A stretch of DNA of 64,000 nucleotides from Methylobacterium sp. WL119 (GTDB lineage: Bacteria > Pseudomonadota > Alphaproteobacteria > Rhizobiales > Beijerinckiaceae): contig NZ_VRUU01000004.1 of assembly GCF_008039875.1 (NCBI RefSeq), positions 1 to 64,000 on the forward strand, in the 5' to 3' direction. The notes beneath the pieces were generated by a model that worked only from the letters and a program-made list of their open reading frames with translations, was not told the DNA's origin and did not search any database. The first letter of the stretch is position 1; every line of letters starts with the position of its first letter. The position numbers and the translations under genes were made by a program. This document shows positions 42,487 through 55,013 of the stretch, piece by piece.

Positions 42487-44901
42487 TCAGTGGGCGACGA
42501 AGGCGGCGCCGTCCTCGGCCGTCTTCTTGACCGGGATCACTTCCTCCCAGGCGATCGCCTCGGGCTGGCGCACCAGGGCGTGCTTGAGGACCTGATCCAT
42601 CATCGCGACGGGGATGATCTCCATCCCGTTCTTCACGCTGTCGGGCACCTCGGCGATGTCCTTGGCGTTCTCCTCGGGGATCAGCACCGTCTTGATGCCG
42701 CCGCGGAGCGCGGCGAGCAGCTTCTCCTTCAAGCCGCCGATCGGCAGCACCCGCCCGCGGAGCGTGACCTCGCCGGTCATGGCGATGTCGCGGCGCACCG
42801 GGATGCCGGTGAAGGTCGAGACGATCGCGGTCGCCATGGCGATGCCGGCCGAGGGCCCGTCCTTCGGGGTCGCCCCCTCCGGCACGTGGACGTGGATGTC
42901 CCGACGCTCGAACAGCGGCGGCTCGATGCCGAAGTCGAGCGCCCGCGAGCGGACGTAGCTCGCCGCCGCCGAGATCGACTCCTTCATCACGTCCTTCAGG
43001 TTGCCCGTGACCGTCATCTTGCCCTTGCCCGGCATCATGACGCCCTCGATCGTCAGCAGCTCGCCGCCGACCTCGGTCCAGGCCAGCCCGGTGACCACGC
43101 CGACCTGGTCGTCGGCATCGATCTCGCCGTAGCGGAACTTCGGCGGGCCGAGGAAGACCTGCAGGCGCTCGACGTCGATCTCGACGCTCTTCACCTTGGT
43201 GATGAGGATCTCCTTCACCGCCTTGCGGATCAGGTTCGACAGCTCGCGCTCGAGGTTGCGCACGCCCGCCTCCCGCGTGTAGCGGCGGACGAGCATCAGC
43301 AGGGCCTCGTCGTCGATCGACCATTCCTTGCTGTCCAGGCCGTGCTTCTTCAGCGCGTTCTGGATCAGGTGCTTGCGCGCGATCTCGACCTTCTCCTCCT
43401 CGGTGTACCCGGCGATGCGGATCACCTCCATGCGGTCCATCAGGGGCCCAGGGATGTTGAGGGTGTTGGCGGTCGTCACGAACATCACGTTCGACAGGTC
43501 GTAGTCGACCTCGAGGTAATGGTCGTTGAAGGTCGCGTTCTGCTCGGGGTCGAGAACCTCCAGCAGGGCGGCAGAGGGGTCACCGCGGAAATCCATGCCC
43601 ATCTTGTCGATCTCGTCGAGCAGGATGAGTGGGTTCGAGGTCTTGGCCTTGCGCATCGACTGGACGATCTTGCCGGGCATCGAGCCGATGTAGGTCCGGC
43701 GGTGGCCGCGGATCTCGGCCTCGTCACGCACGCCGCCGAGCGACATCCGCACGAACTCGCGACCCGTCGCCTTGGCGATCGACTTGCCGAGCGAAGTCTT
43801 GCCGACGCCGGGGGGCCCGACGAGGCAGAGGATCGGCCCGGTGAGCTTGTTGGCCCGCTGCTGCACGGCGAGGTACTCGACGATCCGCTCCTTGACCTTC
43901 TCCAGGCCGAAATGGTCGCCGTCGAGCAGGACCTGGGCGCCGAGGAGATCCTTCTTGATCTTCGAGCGCTTGTTCCACGGGATGCCGAGCATCCAGTCGA
44001 GGTAGTTGCGCACCACCGTCGCCTCGGCCGACATCGGCGACATCTGGCGCAGCTTCTTCAGCTCGGCCGACGCCTTCTCGCGGGCTTCCTTGGTGAACTT
44101 GGTCTTCTCGATCTTGTCCTCGAGCTCGGCCAGCTCGTCGCGGCCGTCCTCGTCGCCGAGCTCCTTCTGGATCGCCTTCATCTGCTCGTTGAGGTAGTAC
44201 TCGCGCTGGGTCTTCTCCATCTGCCGCTTGACGCGGGTACGGATGCGCTTCTCCACCTGCAGCACAGAGATCTCGCTCTCCATCAGCGACAGCACGCGCT
44301 CCAGGCGCGCGGCCACCGTCGGCGTCTCCAGGATCGCCTGCTTGTCGGCGATCTTGACGAGAAGGTGCGAGCCGATCGTGTCGGCGAGCTTCGAGGGCTC
44401 CTCGATCTGCGTGACCGCGGAGACGACCTCGGGCGAGATCTTCTTGTTGAGCTTGACGTAGTTCTCGAACTCCGAGAGCACCGAGCGCGCGAGCGCCTCG
44501 GCCTCGACCTTGTCGCCGAGCTCGTCGACCAGGGCCTCGGCCTCGGCCTCGTAATACTCGTCCGAGCGGGTGAAGCCGGTGATCTTGGCACGGCCGCCGC
44601 CCTCGACCAGCACCTTCACGGTGCCATCGGGCAGCTTCAGGAGCTGCAGCACGGAGGCGAGCGTCCCGATCGTGTAGATCGCGTCGGTGGCCGGGTCGTC
44701 GTCGCCGGCGTTGATCTGGGTGGCGAGCAGGATGTGGCGGTCGGTCTTGACCGCCTCCTCGAGCGCGCGGATGGACTTCTCGCGACCCACGAACAAGGGC
44801 ACGATCATGTGCGGGAAGACGACGATGTCGCGCAACGGCAGGACGGCGTAGGAGCCGGTCGAGCCCGGAACGACCGGCTGGCGGGATTTCGATTGGGTCA
44901 T
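42487..44901 (-). CDS. lon: Lon endopeptidase La
   Basis: 804 residues from ATG 44901 (GAGGAA eight bases upstream; longer frames are not supported). The N-domain begins [20 protein letters not shown]. The AAA+ domain has Walker [10 protein letters not shown] and Walker [12 protein letters not shown]. The proteolytic domain has the Ser of PKDGPSAG and its partner Lys downstream. Lon is the ATP-dependent protease for misfolded and regulatory proteins. The order tig-clpP-clpX-lon on one strand is classical. Length is normal. Confidence 0.98.
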   Translation of the reverse strand: MTQSKSRQPVVPGSTGSYAVLPLRDIVVFPHMIVPLFVGREKSIRALEEAVKTDRHILLATQINAGDDDPATDAIYTIGTLASVLQLLKLPDGTVKVLVEGGGRAKITGFTRSDEYYEAEAEALVDELGDKVEAEALARSVLSEFENYVKLNKKISPEVVSAVTQIEEPSKLADTIGSHLLVKIADKQAILETPTVAARLERVLSLMESEISVLQVEKRIRTRVKRQMEKTQREYYLNEQMKAIQKELGDEDGRDELAELEDKIEKTKFTKEAREKASAELKKLRQMSPMSAEATVVRNYLDWMLGIPWNKRSKIKKDLLGAQVLLDGDHFGLEKVKERIVEYLAVQQRANKLTGPILCLVGPPGVGKTSLGKSIAKATGREFVRMSLGGVRDEAEIRGHRRTYIGSMPGKIVQSMRKAKTSNPLILLDEIDKMGMDFRGDPSAALLEVLDPEQNATFNDHYLEVDYDLSNVMFVTTANTLNIPGPLMDRMEVIRIAGYTEEEKVEIARKHLIQNALKKHGLDSKEWSIDDEALLMLVRRYTREAGVRNLERELSNLIRKAVKEILITKVKSVEIDVERLQVFLGPPKFRYGEIDADDQVGVVTGLAWTEVGGELLTIEGVMMPGKGKMTVTGNLKDVMKESISAAASYVRSRALDFGIEPPLFERRDIHVHVPEGATPKDGPSAGIAMATAIVSTFTGIPVRRDIAMTGEVTLRGRVLPIGGLKEKLLAALRGGIKTVLIPEENAKDIAEVPDSVKNGMEIIPVAMMDQVLKHALVRQPEAIAWEEVIPVKKTAEDGAAFVAH

Positions 44902-45173
44902 CGTTGACTTCCTCATGAGGGACGCCGGGCGGTCGCTCCTCCGATTCGGAGCAAGCTTCCTGCCAGGGGCCGACCGGGCCGCGAGGGTCGGGATAGGTCT
45001 GCTGGAGACTTTGCGGCTGGTGGCGCGGTACCGCCCCTCAAGGGAGGCAGCGGCCACTGCGCTGAGCCTCAGGTGGTTTTCCAGGAGCCCCGTTTCAAGG
45101 TGCCCACCTGTCGCGGGCCGATCCGTGATCGGCCCGCTCCGTCAAGGACTTAGCGCATGTGCGCCGGCGCACG
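44902..45173. promoter_or_regulatory. lon upstream region
   Basis: 272 bp between clpX and lon, with the clpX terminator-like hairpin at 45113-45137. It should hold the lon promoter. No CIRCE or sigma-32 site could be assigned by eye. Confidence 0.4.
45113..45137 (-). terminator. Hairpin after clpX
   Basis: A perfect 11-bp stem (GCGGGCCGATC and GATCGGCCCGC) with a three-base loop lies 37 bp after the clpX stop. There is no T-run on the minus strand, so termination is probable but not certain. Confidence 0.5.
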
Positions 45174-46445
<1,272 letters not shown>

Positions 46446-46677
46446 ATCGGTCTCCGATTCGTGCGTGCGCTGCCAGCCGGGGGCACACGCGCATCGTTTA
46501 CAAGTAAGGGAATCCGCTTAAAGAAAAAGTCACCTGCGCGTCTTTGCCTGGGGTCCCTCGCGAACCGGTCGCCGCGAACCCCGATGCAAACACGCGGCCG
46601 CGGCGGGATCAAGGCCGCGATCGCCACACCCCTCCCCCGGCGACGCCGCGGCCGCCGGGCGAGGGCATGCGGCCTCC

Positions 46678-47307
46678 TCAGGCGGAGGCCGGCTCGGGCC
46701 GCTTCTGGATGACCTCGTCGATCAGGCCGAACTCCTTGGCCGCATCGGCGGTCATGAAGTTGTCGCGCTCCAGCGCCTGGACGATCGAGTCGTAGTCGCG
46801 CCCGGTGTGCTTCACGTAGATCTCGTTGAGGCGCTTCTTCAGCGCCTCGATCTCGCGGGCGTGGATCAGGATGTCGGTGGCCTGGCCCTGGAACCCGCCG
46901 GACGGCTGGTGGACCATGATGCGGGCGTTGGGCAGAGCAAAGCGGTGGCCCGGCTCGCCGGCGGTGAGGAGCAGCGAGCCCATCGAGGCGGCCTGGCCGA
47001 CGCAGAGCGTCGTCACCGGGCAGCGGATGAACTGCATCGTGTCGTAGATCGACAGGCCCGAGGTCACCACGCCGCCGGGCGAGTTGATGTAGAAGGAGAT
47101 CTCCTTCTTCGGGTTCTCGGCCTCGAGGAACAGCAGCTGCGCGACGATCAGCGACGCGCCGTAATCCTCGACCGGTCCGGTGAGGAAGATGATCCGCTCG
47201 CGCAGCAGCCGCGAGTAGATGTCGAACGCCCGCTCGCCGCGGCTCGACTGCTCGACCACCATGGGCACGAGCGCGCTGTTATAATAGTCGACCGGATCTC
47301 TCATCAT
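46678..47307 (-). CDS. clpP: ClpP protease subunit
   Basis: 209 residues. The catalytic Ser is in [11 protein letters not shown], the His in [16 protein letters not shown] and the Asp further on in the DRDxF-like segment ([11 protein letters not shown]). It forms the tetradecameric chamber used by ClpX and ClpA. It is preceded by tig. An adjacent second Met (MMRDP) leaves one residue of doubt in the start. Confidence 0.97.
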   Translation of the reverse strand: MMRDPVDYYNSALVPMVVEQSSRGERAFDIYSRLLRERIIFLTGPVEDYGASLIVAQLLFLEAENPKKEISFYINSPGGVVTSGLSIYDTMQFIRCPVTTLCVGQAASMGSLLLTAGEPGHRFALPNARIMVHQPSGGFQGQATDILIHAREIEALKKRLNEIYVKHTGRDYDSIVQALERDNFMTADAAKEFGLIDEVIQKRPEPASA

Positions 47308-47327
47308 GGCCTTTTGGGCTCCAAGGG

Positions 47328-47361
47328 GCCCGGCCCTCCGCGAATCACGGAGAGGCCGGGC
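47328..47361 (-). terminator. Hairpin between tig and clpP
   Basis: GCCCGGCC with CTCCG pairs with CGGAG and GGCCGGGC, with one bulged base. It lies in the 124-bp gap between tig and clpP. There is no T-run, so it may be an attenuator or partial terminator. Confidence 0.4.
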
Positions 47362-47431
47362 GCGTCAGCGAACGACGGCATTCCTTAACGCCGCCTAACC
47401 ATATGCCCGCCGCCTCGAGACGAGCGCGGGC

Positions 47432-48862
47432 TCAGTCGGCCTTCGATTCAGCCGGCGCCGCCTCGGCGGACGTCGAGTCGGCCGACTTGGCGTCGGCCTT
47501 CCCGTCGCCGGCGTCGTCGGCTTCCTCGTCGGCGAAGAGCGTCTCCTTCGAGACGGGCTCCTCCACCAGCTTGACCTGGCCGAGGACGTGGTCGACGACC
47601 TTCTCCTCGAACAGCGGCGCCCGAAGCTCGGCGAGCGCCTGCGCATTCTTCCGGTAGAAATCCCAGACCTGCTGCTCCTGGCCCGGGAACTGCCGGACCC
47701 GGGCGATGAGGGCCTGGTTCACCTCTTCGTCGGAGACCTTGATATCGGCGCTCTCGCCGACCTGCGCAAGCACCAAGCCGAGGCGCACGCGACGCTCGGC
47801 GATCTTGCGGTACTCGGCAGTGGCCTTCTCCTCGGTGGTGTCCTCGTCCTCGAAGGTCTTGCCGCGGGCCTTCAGGTCCTGCTCGACCTGGGCCCAGACG
47901 CTGGCGAATTCCTGCGCGACGAGCGAGGGCGGCAGGTCGAAGGCGTAGCGGCCGTCGAGCGCGTCGAGGAGCTCCTTCTTGAGCTTGCGGCGCGAGGCCG
48001 CCTCGAAGTCGGTGCCGATCGCCTTGGCCACCGCCTCCTTGAGCGCGTCGAGGGAGTCGAGGCCCATGCCCTTGGCGAAGTCGTCGTCGATCTTGGCCTC
48101 GCCCGGGGCCTGGATCTTGGTGACGGTCACGTCGAACTCGGCGTCCTTGCCGGCGAGCTGCTCGGCGCCGTAGGCCTCCGGGAAGGTCGCCTTGACGAGG
48201 CGCTGCTCGCCGACCTTGGCGCCGACCAGCGCCTCCTCGAAGCCGGGGATGAAGGAGTTCGAGCCGAGCTCGAGATCGATGCCCTCGCCCTTGCCGCCCT
48301 CGAACTCGGTGCCGTCGATGCGGCCGACGAAGTCGATGGTGAGGCGGTCGCCGGTCTCGGCGGCCGCGCCGGCGTCGCGCTCGGTGAACGGGCGGCTCTG
48401 GCCGGCCATGCGCTCCAGCGCCTCGTTCACTTCGGTGTCCGAGGGGGTGGCGACCAGCTTGGTCAGGCTGACGTCGGAGAGGTCGGCGAGCTCGAAGCTC
48501 GGCAGCACCTCGAGGGCGACCTTGAACGAGAGGTCGGCCTTGGCGTCGAGCGCCTTCTCGACCACCGACTGGTCGGAGGGGAACTCGATCTGCGGCTCGA
48601 GGGCGAGCTTGAGGCCGTTGTCGGCGACGATCTTCTGGTTCGCCTCGTTGACGGCGTTCTGCACCACGTCGGCCATCACCGAGCGGCCGTAGACCTTGCG
48701 CAGGTGCGCCACCGGCACCTTGCCCGGCCGGAAGCCCTTGAGCTGGACCTTGTCCTTCATGCCCGACAGCTCGGTGTTCAGGCGATCCTCGAGCTCGCTC
48801 GCGGCGAGGGACACCTGAAACGTGCGCTTCAGCCCCTCGGAGTGTGTCTCGGTCACCTGCAT
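47432..48862 (-). CDS. tig: Trigger factor chaperone / peptidyl-prolyl isomerase
   Basis: 476 residues from ATG 48862 ([20 protein letters not shown]). The ribosome-binding signature is [19 protein letters not shown] (GFRxGKxP). The FKBP domain has [20 protein letters not shown] and the C-terminal arms follow, ending in an acidic Ala-rich tail. It binds nascent chains at the ribosome exit. The open frame runs further upstream through the tRNA-Leu gene, but that part is not coding. Confidence 0.97.
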   Translation of the reverse strand: MQVTETHSEGLKRTFQVSLAASELEDRLNTELSGMKDKVQLKGFRPGKVPVAHLRKVYGRSVMADVVQNAVNEANQKIVADNGLKLALEPQIEFPSDQSVVEKALDAKADLSFKVALEVLPSFELADLSDVSLTKLVATPSDTEVNEALERMAGQSRPFTERDAGAAAETGDRLTIDFVGRIDGTEFEGGKGEGIDLELGSNSFIPGFEEALVGAKVGEQRLVKATFPEAYGAEQLAGKDAEFDVTVTKIQAPGEAKIDDDFAKGMGLDSLDALKEAVAKAIGTDFEAASRRKLKKELLDALDGRYAFDLPPSLVAQEFASVWAQVEQDLKARGKTFEDEDTTEEKATAEYRKIAERRVRLGLVLAQVGESADIKVSDEEVNQALIARVRQFPGQEQQVWDFYRKNAQALAELRAPLFEEKVVDHVLGQVKLVEEPVSKETLFADEEADDAGDGKADAKSADSTSAEAAPAESKAD

Positions 48863-49050
48863 CGTCGTCGCTCTCAAAGTCCGTGTGATCGTATGCGCGA
48901 GCATCCGGGTGCGGCCCTTGCTGAGGCCTGGCGGAGTCGCGGGTTCGGTACGGGGAAGCGGGACCGCGCGAGGCGAACGGCATCCGCTGGGCGGAGCCGG
49001 CCGCCCGCGTCCGCACAGGGATCGGCCGTTTCCGTTTCCGACGGCGGAGC

Positions 49051-49135
49051 TGGTGCGGGCGGAGGGGCTCGAACCCCCACGTCTTGCGACACTGGAACCT
49101 AAATCCAGCGCGTCTACCAGTTCCGCCACGCCCGC
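49051..49135 (-). tRNA. tRNA-Leu (anticodon TAG)
   Basis: The acceptor GCGGGCG pairs with CGCCCGC. The anticodon stem CTGGA/TCCAG encloses TTTAGGT (anticodon TAG). A long variable arm and a T-arm with GGTTCGAGCC are present, as is an encoded CCA. Length 85 nt, normal for a class II tRNA. Confidence 0.95.
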
Positions 49136-49315
49136 GAGCGCCGATGCCCGGCGCGTGTCCGGCCGCCGGAGGGCGGGTCTATAGCATGCGAGGCACAGGC
49201 CGCAGCAAAAAACTTGCGGGTCCGAAACGGTGGCGCCGCGCGGGGGCGGCGGCTACAAGCGGCGGCCCCGGAATCCGCCCCGGATTCCGCGCGCGCCCCG
49301 CCGCTCCGAGGTTCC

Positions 49316-50779
49316 ATGCCGACAGCCCGATCCGCGCCGCCGACCGAATCTCGACACGGCGCGTCGCGTCGGGCGCTCTTCCTGGGAAGCGCCGCGTTCC
49401 TCCTGCTCCCGCGGGCCGGCCGGGCCCAGGGCAAGCCCGCGGCGCCTGCGCCGGGGGCGCCGACCGCGCCGCTGCCGGAGCCGCGCGCCGCGAAGGCGGC
49501 GCCGTCCAAGACGCGCTTCCGGGCCGAGCCCGCCCCCGAGACCGCCGTATGGTCGTTCGACGGGACCTCGGCGCCTCCGACGTTCCGGGTGAAGCTCGGC
49601 GAGGCCGTGCGCGTGCGGGTCGAGAACAGGACTGACAAGCCGCTCTCGCTGCACTGGCACGGGGTGCGCAACAAGAACGCCATGGACGGCGTCGGCGGCG
49701 TGACGCAGGCGCCGATCGCGCCCGGCGCCGACTTCACCTACGATTTCGTGCCGCCCGACGCCGGCACCTTCCTGGTCCGTCCGCTCGTGGTCGGCGGATC
49801 GAGCGAGCCGTCCGGCCGGGGCCTCGCCGGCTTCCTGATCGTCGAGGAGAAGGCGCCCCCCGCGGTCGAGGCCGACGTGTCGCTGCTGATGCAGGACTGG
49901 CGCCTGCAGGACGACGGCGCGCTGCTGCCCTTCGGCCAGACCGCGTTCGCGGCGAGCAACGGGCGGCTCGGCAACCTCGTGACCATCAACGGCGCCAACG
50001 TGCCGGCCACCTTCGAGGCGCGGCCGGGCAGCCGGATCCGGGTGCGGCTCGGCAACGCCTGCAACGCCCGGGCGACCCGCATCCGCTTCGAGGGCCTGAA
50101 GGTCTACGTCGCGGCCGTCGACGGCCAGCCGACCGACACGTTCGAGCCGCTGCGCGCGACGCTGCCGTTCCCGCCCGGCACCCGCTACGACCTGCTGATC
50201 GACCTGCCGGCGGAGGCCGACGCGAAGGGGGCGATCACCGCGCTGGTCGGCCAGGGCCTGCAGCTCGCCACCGTCGTCACCAAGGGCTCGGCCGTCACCG
50301 AGAAGCGGCCGCCGATCGGGCCGATCGGCGAGAACCCGCTGCTGCCGCGCGAGGTCAAGCTGCAGAACGCGCTGCGCCGCGACGTGGTGATCACCGGCGG
50401 CGCCAGCCTCTCGAAGGACAAGCCCGAGGCGGAGCCGGCCTATTCCGGCGACGCCAACCGGATCTGGTCGGTCAACGGCACCAGCGCGACCGCGGGCCTC
50501 GCGCCGATCTTCACGGTGAAGCGCGGCCAGGTGGTGGTGCTGGCCTTGCGCAACGAGACCGCGTTCCCGCAGGCGCTGCACCTGCACGGCCACGTCTTCC
50601 GCCTGCTCCACCCCCTCGACGACGGCTGGGAGCCCTACTGGCTCGACACCTTCCAGCTCCTCGAAGGCCGCACCGCCCGCATCGCCTTCCAGGCCGACAA
50701 TCCCGGCCGCTGGCTGATCAGCGCGACGGTGCTGGAGCGGTTCGACACCGGGCTGTGGACCTGCTTCGAGGTGACGTGA
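49316..50779 (+). CDS. Multicopper-oxidase-like exported protein with degenerate copper sites
   Basis: 487 residues from ATG 49316. The N-terminus has a Tat-like signal (SRRALFLGSAAFLLLPRAG). Cupredoxin domains follow in laccase order. The first copper motif HWHG is intact (LSLHWHGVRNK) and the third is present as HLHGHVFRLLH. The second, normally HxH, reads GTFLVRPLV, and the fourth, normally HCHxxxH, reads LISATVLERFDTG. The type 1 Cys and several type 3 His are therefore lost. Oxidase activity is unlikely. Copper-free relatives such as FtsP/SufI work as structural proteins in cell division, a possible analogy. Confidence 0.85.
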   Translation: MPTARSAPPTESRHGASRRALFLGSAAFLLLPRAGRAQGKPAAPAPGAPTAPLPEPRAAKAAPSKTRFRAEPAPETAVWSFDGTSAPPTFRVKLGEAVRVRVENRTDKPLSLHWHGVRNKNAMDGVGGVTQAPIAPGADFTYDFVPPDAGTFLVRPLVVGGSSEPSGRGLAGFLIVEEKAPPAVEADVSLLMQDWRLQDDGALLPFGQTAFAASNGRLGNLVTINGANVPATFEARPGSRIRVRLGNACNARATRIRFEGLKVYVAAVDGQPTDTFEPLRATLPFPPGTRYDLLIDLPAEADAKGAITALVGQGLQLATVVTKGSAVTEKRPPIGPIGENPLLPREVKLQNALRRDVVITGGASLSKDKPEAEPAYSGDANRIWSVNGTSATAGLAPIFTVKRGQVVVLALRNETAFPQALHLHGHVFRLLHPLDDGWEPYWLDTFQLLEGRTARIAFQADNPGRWLISATVLERFDTGLWTCFEVT

Positions 50780-50792
50780 CGCAGCCCGCTTC

Positions 50793-50820
50793 TTCCCTCC
50801 CCCCTTTGCGGGGGAGGGAA
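50793..50820. terminator. Bidirectional terminator between MCO-like gene and nnr
   Basis: TTCCCTCCCCC pairs with GGGGGAGGGAA around a six-base loop, between two convergent genes. Confidence 0.7.
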
Positions 50821-50830
50821 AAGACCGTCG

Positions 50831-52339
50831 TCACCCTCCAAGCTCTTCCAGAACCTCCGCCAGCACCGCCGGCATCAACTCCGGAATATCCTCGGCGATC
50901 AGCCCCGGGCCGTGGCGCAGGCCGGCATCGCCGTGGAGCCAGGCCGCGGCGCAGGCCGCCTCGAACGGCGGCATGCCCTGGGCCAGGAGCCCCGCGACCA
51001 GGCCGGCGAGCACGTCGCCCGAGCCGGCGGTGCCGAGCCACGGCGTGGCGTGGTCGTTGATCGCGGCGCGGCCGTCGGGGGCGGCCACCACCGTGTCGGG
51101 GCCCTTGAGCACCACCACGGCGCCGACCCGTGCGGCGGCGCGGCGGGCCTGCTCGAGCTTGCCGACCTCCGCGACGGCGTCGGTGCCCGCGAACAGTTTC
51201 GCGAACTCGCCCGCATGCGGGGTCAGCACCGCCTTCGCGTCGCCGTCGGCGAGGTGGGCGGCGAGCAGGGTCGCCTGCTTGGCAAAGCTCGTCAGCGCAT
51301 CGGCGTCGAGCACGAGGCCGCGCCCGGCGGCGGCCGCCACCGCGACGAGGTCGCGCGTCGCCTCGCCGACGCCGAGGCCGGGGCCCGCCAGGATCGCGTT
51401 GATGCGCTCGTCGGTGAGCAGGTCGTCGAGGTCGTCGGCGGAGTCGCACGGCCGCAGCATGATCGCGGTGAGGTGGGCGGCGTTCTCCGCCAGCGCCCGC
51501 TCCGGCGAGGCCACCGTGACGAGCCCGGCCCCGATCCGCAGCGCGCCGCGGGCGGCCAGCCGCGCCGCGCCGGTGCGGGTGGCCGGCCCCGACAGCACGA
51601 GGGCGTGGCCGCGGGTGTACTTGTGGCTCGCATCGGCGAGCCGCGGCAGGCGCGCGCTCCAGACCTCCGGTCCGTTGCGGAACGCCGGGGCGCCGACCGC
51701 GAGCCCGGCCGCGAACGCCGCCGGGCCGGTGCCGATCCCGGCGACGTGCAGCCGGCCGCACAGGCCGCGGCCGGGCTGCAGCCGGTGGCCGGGCTTCTCC
51801 GCGACGAACGTGACGGTCTCGACCGCCCGGAGCGCGAAGCCGCGGACGGCGCCGGTATCGCCGTCGACCCCGCTCGGCACGTCGACCGCCAGCACCGGGC
51901 GCCCGGACGCCGCGACCCGCTCGAGCGCATGGCGGGCCGGCCCTTCGAGGTCGCGCGACAGGCCGGCGCCGAACAGCGCATCGACGACGAGGTCGGCGCG
52001 CGACGGCTCGGCCTCCGCCAAGCCCAGCACCGTCCCGGTCCACGCCGCCGCGGCCTCGGCCGCATCGCCCGCGAGGGCGTCGCGGGGGCCGAGCAGGGCG
52101 AGATCGACGCCGTGCCCGGCCTCGGCGAGCAGGCGGGCCGCGACGAACCCGTCGCCGCCGTTGTTGCCGGGGCCGCACAGGACGAGCACCCGGCCGCCCG
52201 GGGCCAGGTGCGCCCGCGCCCGCTCCGCCACCGCGGCGCCGGCCGCCCGCATCAGGGCGATGCCCGGCGTGCCCCCGGCGATCGCCGTCGCATCGACGGT
52301 CCTCATCGCGTCGACCGTCATCAGGCGTGAGCCGTCCAT
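50831..52339 (-). CDS. nnr: Bifunctional NAD(P)H-hydrate epimerase / dehydratase
   Basis: About 502 residues from ATG 52339 (GGAAG upstream). The N-terminal YjeF-type epimerase domain has LCGPGNNGGDGFVAARLL and VDALFGAGLSRDLEGPARHA. The C-terminal kinase-like dehydratase domain has AILAGPGLGVGEATRDLVA and the nucleotide motif WLGTAGSGDVLAGLVAGLLA. The enzyme repairs hydrated NAD(P)H. It is divergent from glnB with 215 bp between. Confidence 0.95.
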   Translation of the reverse strand: MDGSRLMTVDAMRTVDATAIAGGTPGIALMRAAGAAVAERARAHLAPGGRVLVLCGPGNNGGDGFVAARLLAEAGHGVDLALLGPRDALAGDAAEAAAAWTGTVLGLAEAEPSRADLVVDALFGAGLSRDLEGPARHALERVAASGRPVLAVDVPSGVDGDTGAVRGFALRAVETVTFVAEKPGHRLQPGRGLCGRLHVAGIGTGPAAFAAGLAVGAPAFRNGPEVWSARLPRLADASHKYTRGHALVLSGPATRTGAARLAARGALRIGAGLVTVASPERALAENAAHLTAIMLRPCDSADDLDDLLTDERINAILAGPGLGVGEATRDLVAVAAAAGRGLVLDADALTSFAKQATLLAAHLADGDAKAVLTPHAGEFAKLFAGTDAVAEVGKLEQARRAAARVGAVVVLKGPDTVVAAPDGRAAINDHATPWLGTAGSGDVLAGLVAGLLAQGMPPFEAACAAAWLHGDAGLRHGPGLIAEDIPELMPAVLAEVLEELGG

Positions 52340-52893
<554 letters not shown>

Positions 52894-52915
52894 GCCCCGC
52901 GCCGGGAGGCGGCGC

Positions 52916-53854
52916 GTGAGCCTCGCTCCGCACCTGCGCAGCGTGGTCGAGGAGATCGCCTACGAGATGCGGCAGCGCTCCGACCGGGGCACGGTCGCGC
53001 GCTACATCCCCGAGCTCGCCCGCGTCGACCCGCAGGCCTTCGGCCTCGTCGTGATCGATGCCGACGGCACCATCGCCGCGGCCGGCGACAGCGAGACCCC
53101 GTTCTCGATCCAGAGCGTGTCGAAGGTCTTCACCCTGACGCTCGCGCTCGGCATGGTCGGCGACGCCCTGTGGAAGCGCGTCGGGCGCGAGCCCTCGGGC
53201 AGCCCGTTCAACTCGATCGTGCAGCTGGAGCGCGAGCAGGGCGTTCCGCGCAACCCCTTCATCAATGCCGGCGCGATCGCGGTGACCGACGTGATCCTGT
53301 CCGGCCACCAGCCGCGCGAGGCGCTGGGCGAGATCCTGCGCTTCATGCAGGCGCTCGCCAACGACCCGACCATCGCCATCGACGAGGCGGTGGCGGCGTC
53401 CGAGAAGCGCACTGGCTTCCGCAACGTGGCGCTGGCCAACTACATGAAGTCCTTCGGCGTGGTCGAGAACCCGGTCGACTACACGCTCGGCGTCTACTTC
53501 CACCATTGCGCGATCAGCATGTCGTGCCGGCAGCTCGCCACGGCGGGGCGCTTCCTGGCCCATTCCGGCCGGAACCCCGCCACCGGCCTGTCGGTGATCC
53601 CGCCCGAACGCGCGCGCCGCATCAACGCGGTGATGCTGACCTGCGGCCACTACGACGGCTCGGGCGAGTTCGCCTACCGGGTCGGCCTGCCGGGCAAGAG
53701 CGGCGTCGGCGGCGGCATCCTGGCGATCGCCCCGGGCCGGGCCTCGATCGCGGTCTGGTCGCCCGGCCTCGACGAATCCGGCAACTCGCATCTCGGCCGG
53801 ATCGCGCTGGAAAGCCTGACCAAGCGCATGGGCTGGTCAATCTTCGGCGCGTGA
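52916..53854 (+). CDS. glsA: Glutaminase
   Basis: 312 residues from GTG 52916, 22 bp after glnB. The catalytic Ser-x-x-Lys is in [11 protein letters not shown]. Other family motifs are [13 protein letters not shown], the [15 protein letters not shown] segment and [15 protein letters not shown]. It hydrolyses glutamine to glutamate and ammonia. Its close linkage to glnB suggests joint expression in nitrogen control. Confidence 0.95.
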   Translation: MSLAPHLRSVVEEIAYEMRQRSDRGTVARYIPELARVDPQAFGLVVIDADGTIAAAGDSETPFSIQSVSKVFTLTLALGMVGDALWKRVGREPSGSPFNSIVQLEREQGVPRNPFINAGAIAVTDVILSGHQPREALGEILRFMQALANDPTIAIDEAVAASEKRTGFRNVALANYMKSFGVVENPVDYTLGVYFHHCAISMSCRQLATAGRFLAHSGRNPATGLSVIPPERARRINAVMLTCGHYDGSGEFAYRVGLPGKSGVGGGILAIAPGRASIAVWSPGLDESGNSHLGRIALESLTKRMGWSIFGA

Positions 53855-53943
53855 GCTCTCCGCGAAGCGCCGAAGGGCCTCCTCTCCCCTCCGGGAGAGG
53901 GGGGTCCGCGTTCCGACCGGCACGCGCCCGGGGAACGAAAGAC

Positions 53944-53967
53944 GGCGCGGATCCGAAGACCCGCGCC
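53944..53967. terminator. Terminator between glsA and type II glutamine synthetase
   Basis: GGCGCGG pairs with CCGCGCC between convergent genes. A second hairpin (CCTCTCCC with GGGAGAGG) stands at 53880-53899. Both are GC-rich and without long T-runs. Confidence 0.5.
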
Positions 53968-53993
53968 GCCGCGTAAGGCCGAAATCCCGGACC

Positions 53994-55013
53994 TCAGTGG
54001 GTCGGAACCGACTCGACCGTCTTCAGGATCTGCGAGGCGATCTGGTAGGGGTCCCCCTGGCTGTTGGGACGGCGGTCTTCCAGATAGCCCTTGTAGTCGT
54101 TGTTGACGAAGGAGTGCGGCACGCGGATCGAGGCGCCGCGGTCGGCCACGCCGTAGGAGAACTGGTTGATCGCCGCGGTCTCGTGCTTGCCGGTCAGCCG
54201 CATGTGGTTGTCGGGGCCGTAGACGGCGATGTGGTCGTCGAGGTTCTCCTTGAACGCCGCCATCAGCTTCTCGAAGTATTCCTTGCCGCCGGTCTCGCGG
54301 AGGTAGGTGGTCGAGAAGTTGGCGTGCATGCCCGAGCCGTTCCAGTCGGTGTCGCCGAGCGGCTTGCAGTGGTACTCGACGTCGATGCCGTACTTCTCGC
54401 ACAGGCGCTGCAGCAGGTAGCGCGCGACCCACATCTCGTCGGCGGCCTTCTTGGAGCCCTTGCCGAAGATCTGGAACTCCCACTGGCCCTTGGCCACCTC
54501 GGCGTTGATGCCCTCGTGGTTGATGCCGGCGTCGAGGCAGAGGTCGAGGTGCTCCTCGACGATCTGGCGCGCGATCGGGCCGACGTTCGAGTAGCCGGCG
54601 CCGCAATAGTACGGGCCCTGCGGCGCGGGGTAGCCGGTCGACGGGAAGCCGAGCGGGCGGCCGTCCTTGTAGAAGAAGTATTCCTGCTCGAAGCCGAACC
54701 AGGCGCCCGGGTCGTCGTGGATGGTGGCGCGCTTGTTCGACGGGTGCGGGGTCTTGCCGTCCGGCATCATCACTTCGCACATCACCAGCACGCCGTTCTT
54801 GCGCGTGGAATCGGGGAAGTGGCGCACGGGCTTGAGCATGCAGTCGGACGAGCCGCCCTCGGCCTGCAGGGTCGATGAGCCGTCGAAGCCCCAGAGCGGG
54901 AGCTGCTCGAGGGTCGGGAAGCCGTCGAAGTCCTTGATCTGGGTCTTGCCGCGAAGATTCGGGACCGGCGTGTACCCGTCGAGCCACAAATACTCGAGTT
55001 TGTATTTCGTCAT
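53994..55013 (-). CDS. glnII: Glutamine synthetase type II (eukaryotic-like)
   Basis: 339 residues: MTKYKLEYLWLDGYTPVPNL, then LPLWGFDGSSTLQAEGGSSD, GAGYSNVGPIARQIVEEHLD and the ATP/Glu region NGSGMHANFSTTYLRETGG. It has the shorter GSII architecture typical of rhizobia and relatives and is not adenylylated. It forms glutamine from glutamate and ammonia. Transcribed divergently from glnA (GSI), a rare close pairing of the two types. Confidence 0.95.
   Translation of the reverse strand: MTKYKLEYLWLDGYTPVPNLRGKTQIKDFDGFPTLEQLPLWGFDGSSTLQAEGGSSDCMLKPVRHFPDSTRKNGVLVMCEVMMPDGKTPHPSNKRATIHDDPGAWFGFEQEYFFYKDGRPLGFPSTGYPAPQGPYYCGAGYSNVGPIARQIVEEHLDLCLDAGINHEGINAEVAKGQWEFQIFGKGSKKAADEMWVARYLLQRLCEKYGIDVEYHCKPLGDTDWNGSGMHANFSTTYLRETGGKEYFEKLMAAFKENLDDHIAVYGPDNHMRLTGKHETAAINQFSYGVADRGASIRVPHSFVNNDYKGYLEDRRPNSQGDPYQIASQILKTVESVPTH

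Noticed and set aside
42475..44907. 810-codon frame antisense to lon
   Set aside because: It is a shadow frame of lon: His/Leu/Arg/Asp-rich with no family, while lon is certain.
47588..49102. 504-codon frame antisense to tig
   Set aside because: Shadow of the trigger factor gene, as composition and lack of motifs show.
48863..49129. N-terminal extension of trigger factor in the open frame
   Set aside because: It translates the tRNA-Leu gene ([18 protein letters not shown] is a known tRNA read-through artefact). The conserved protein starts at MQVTETH.
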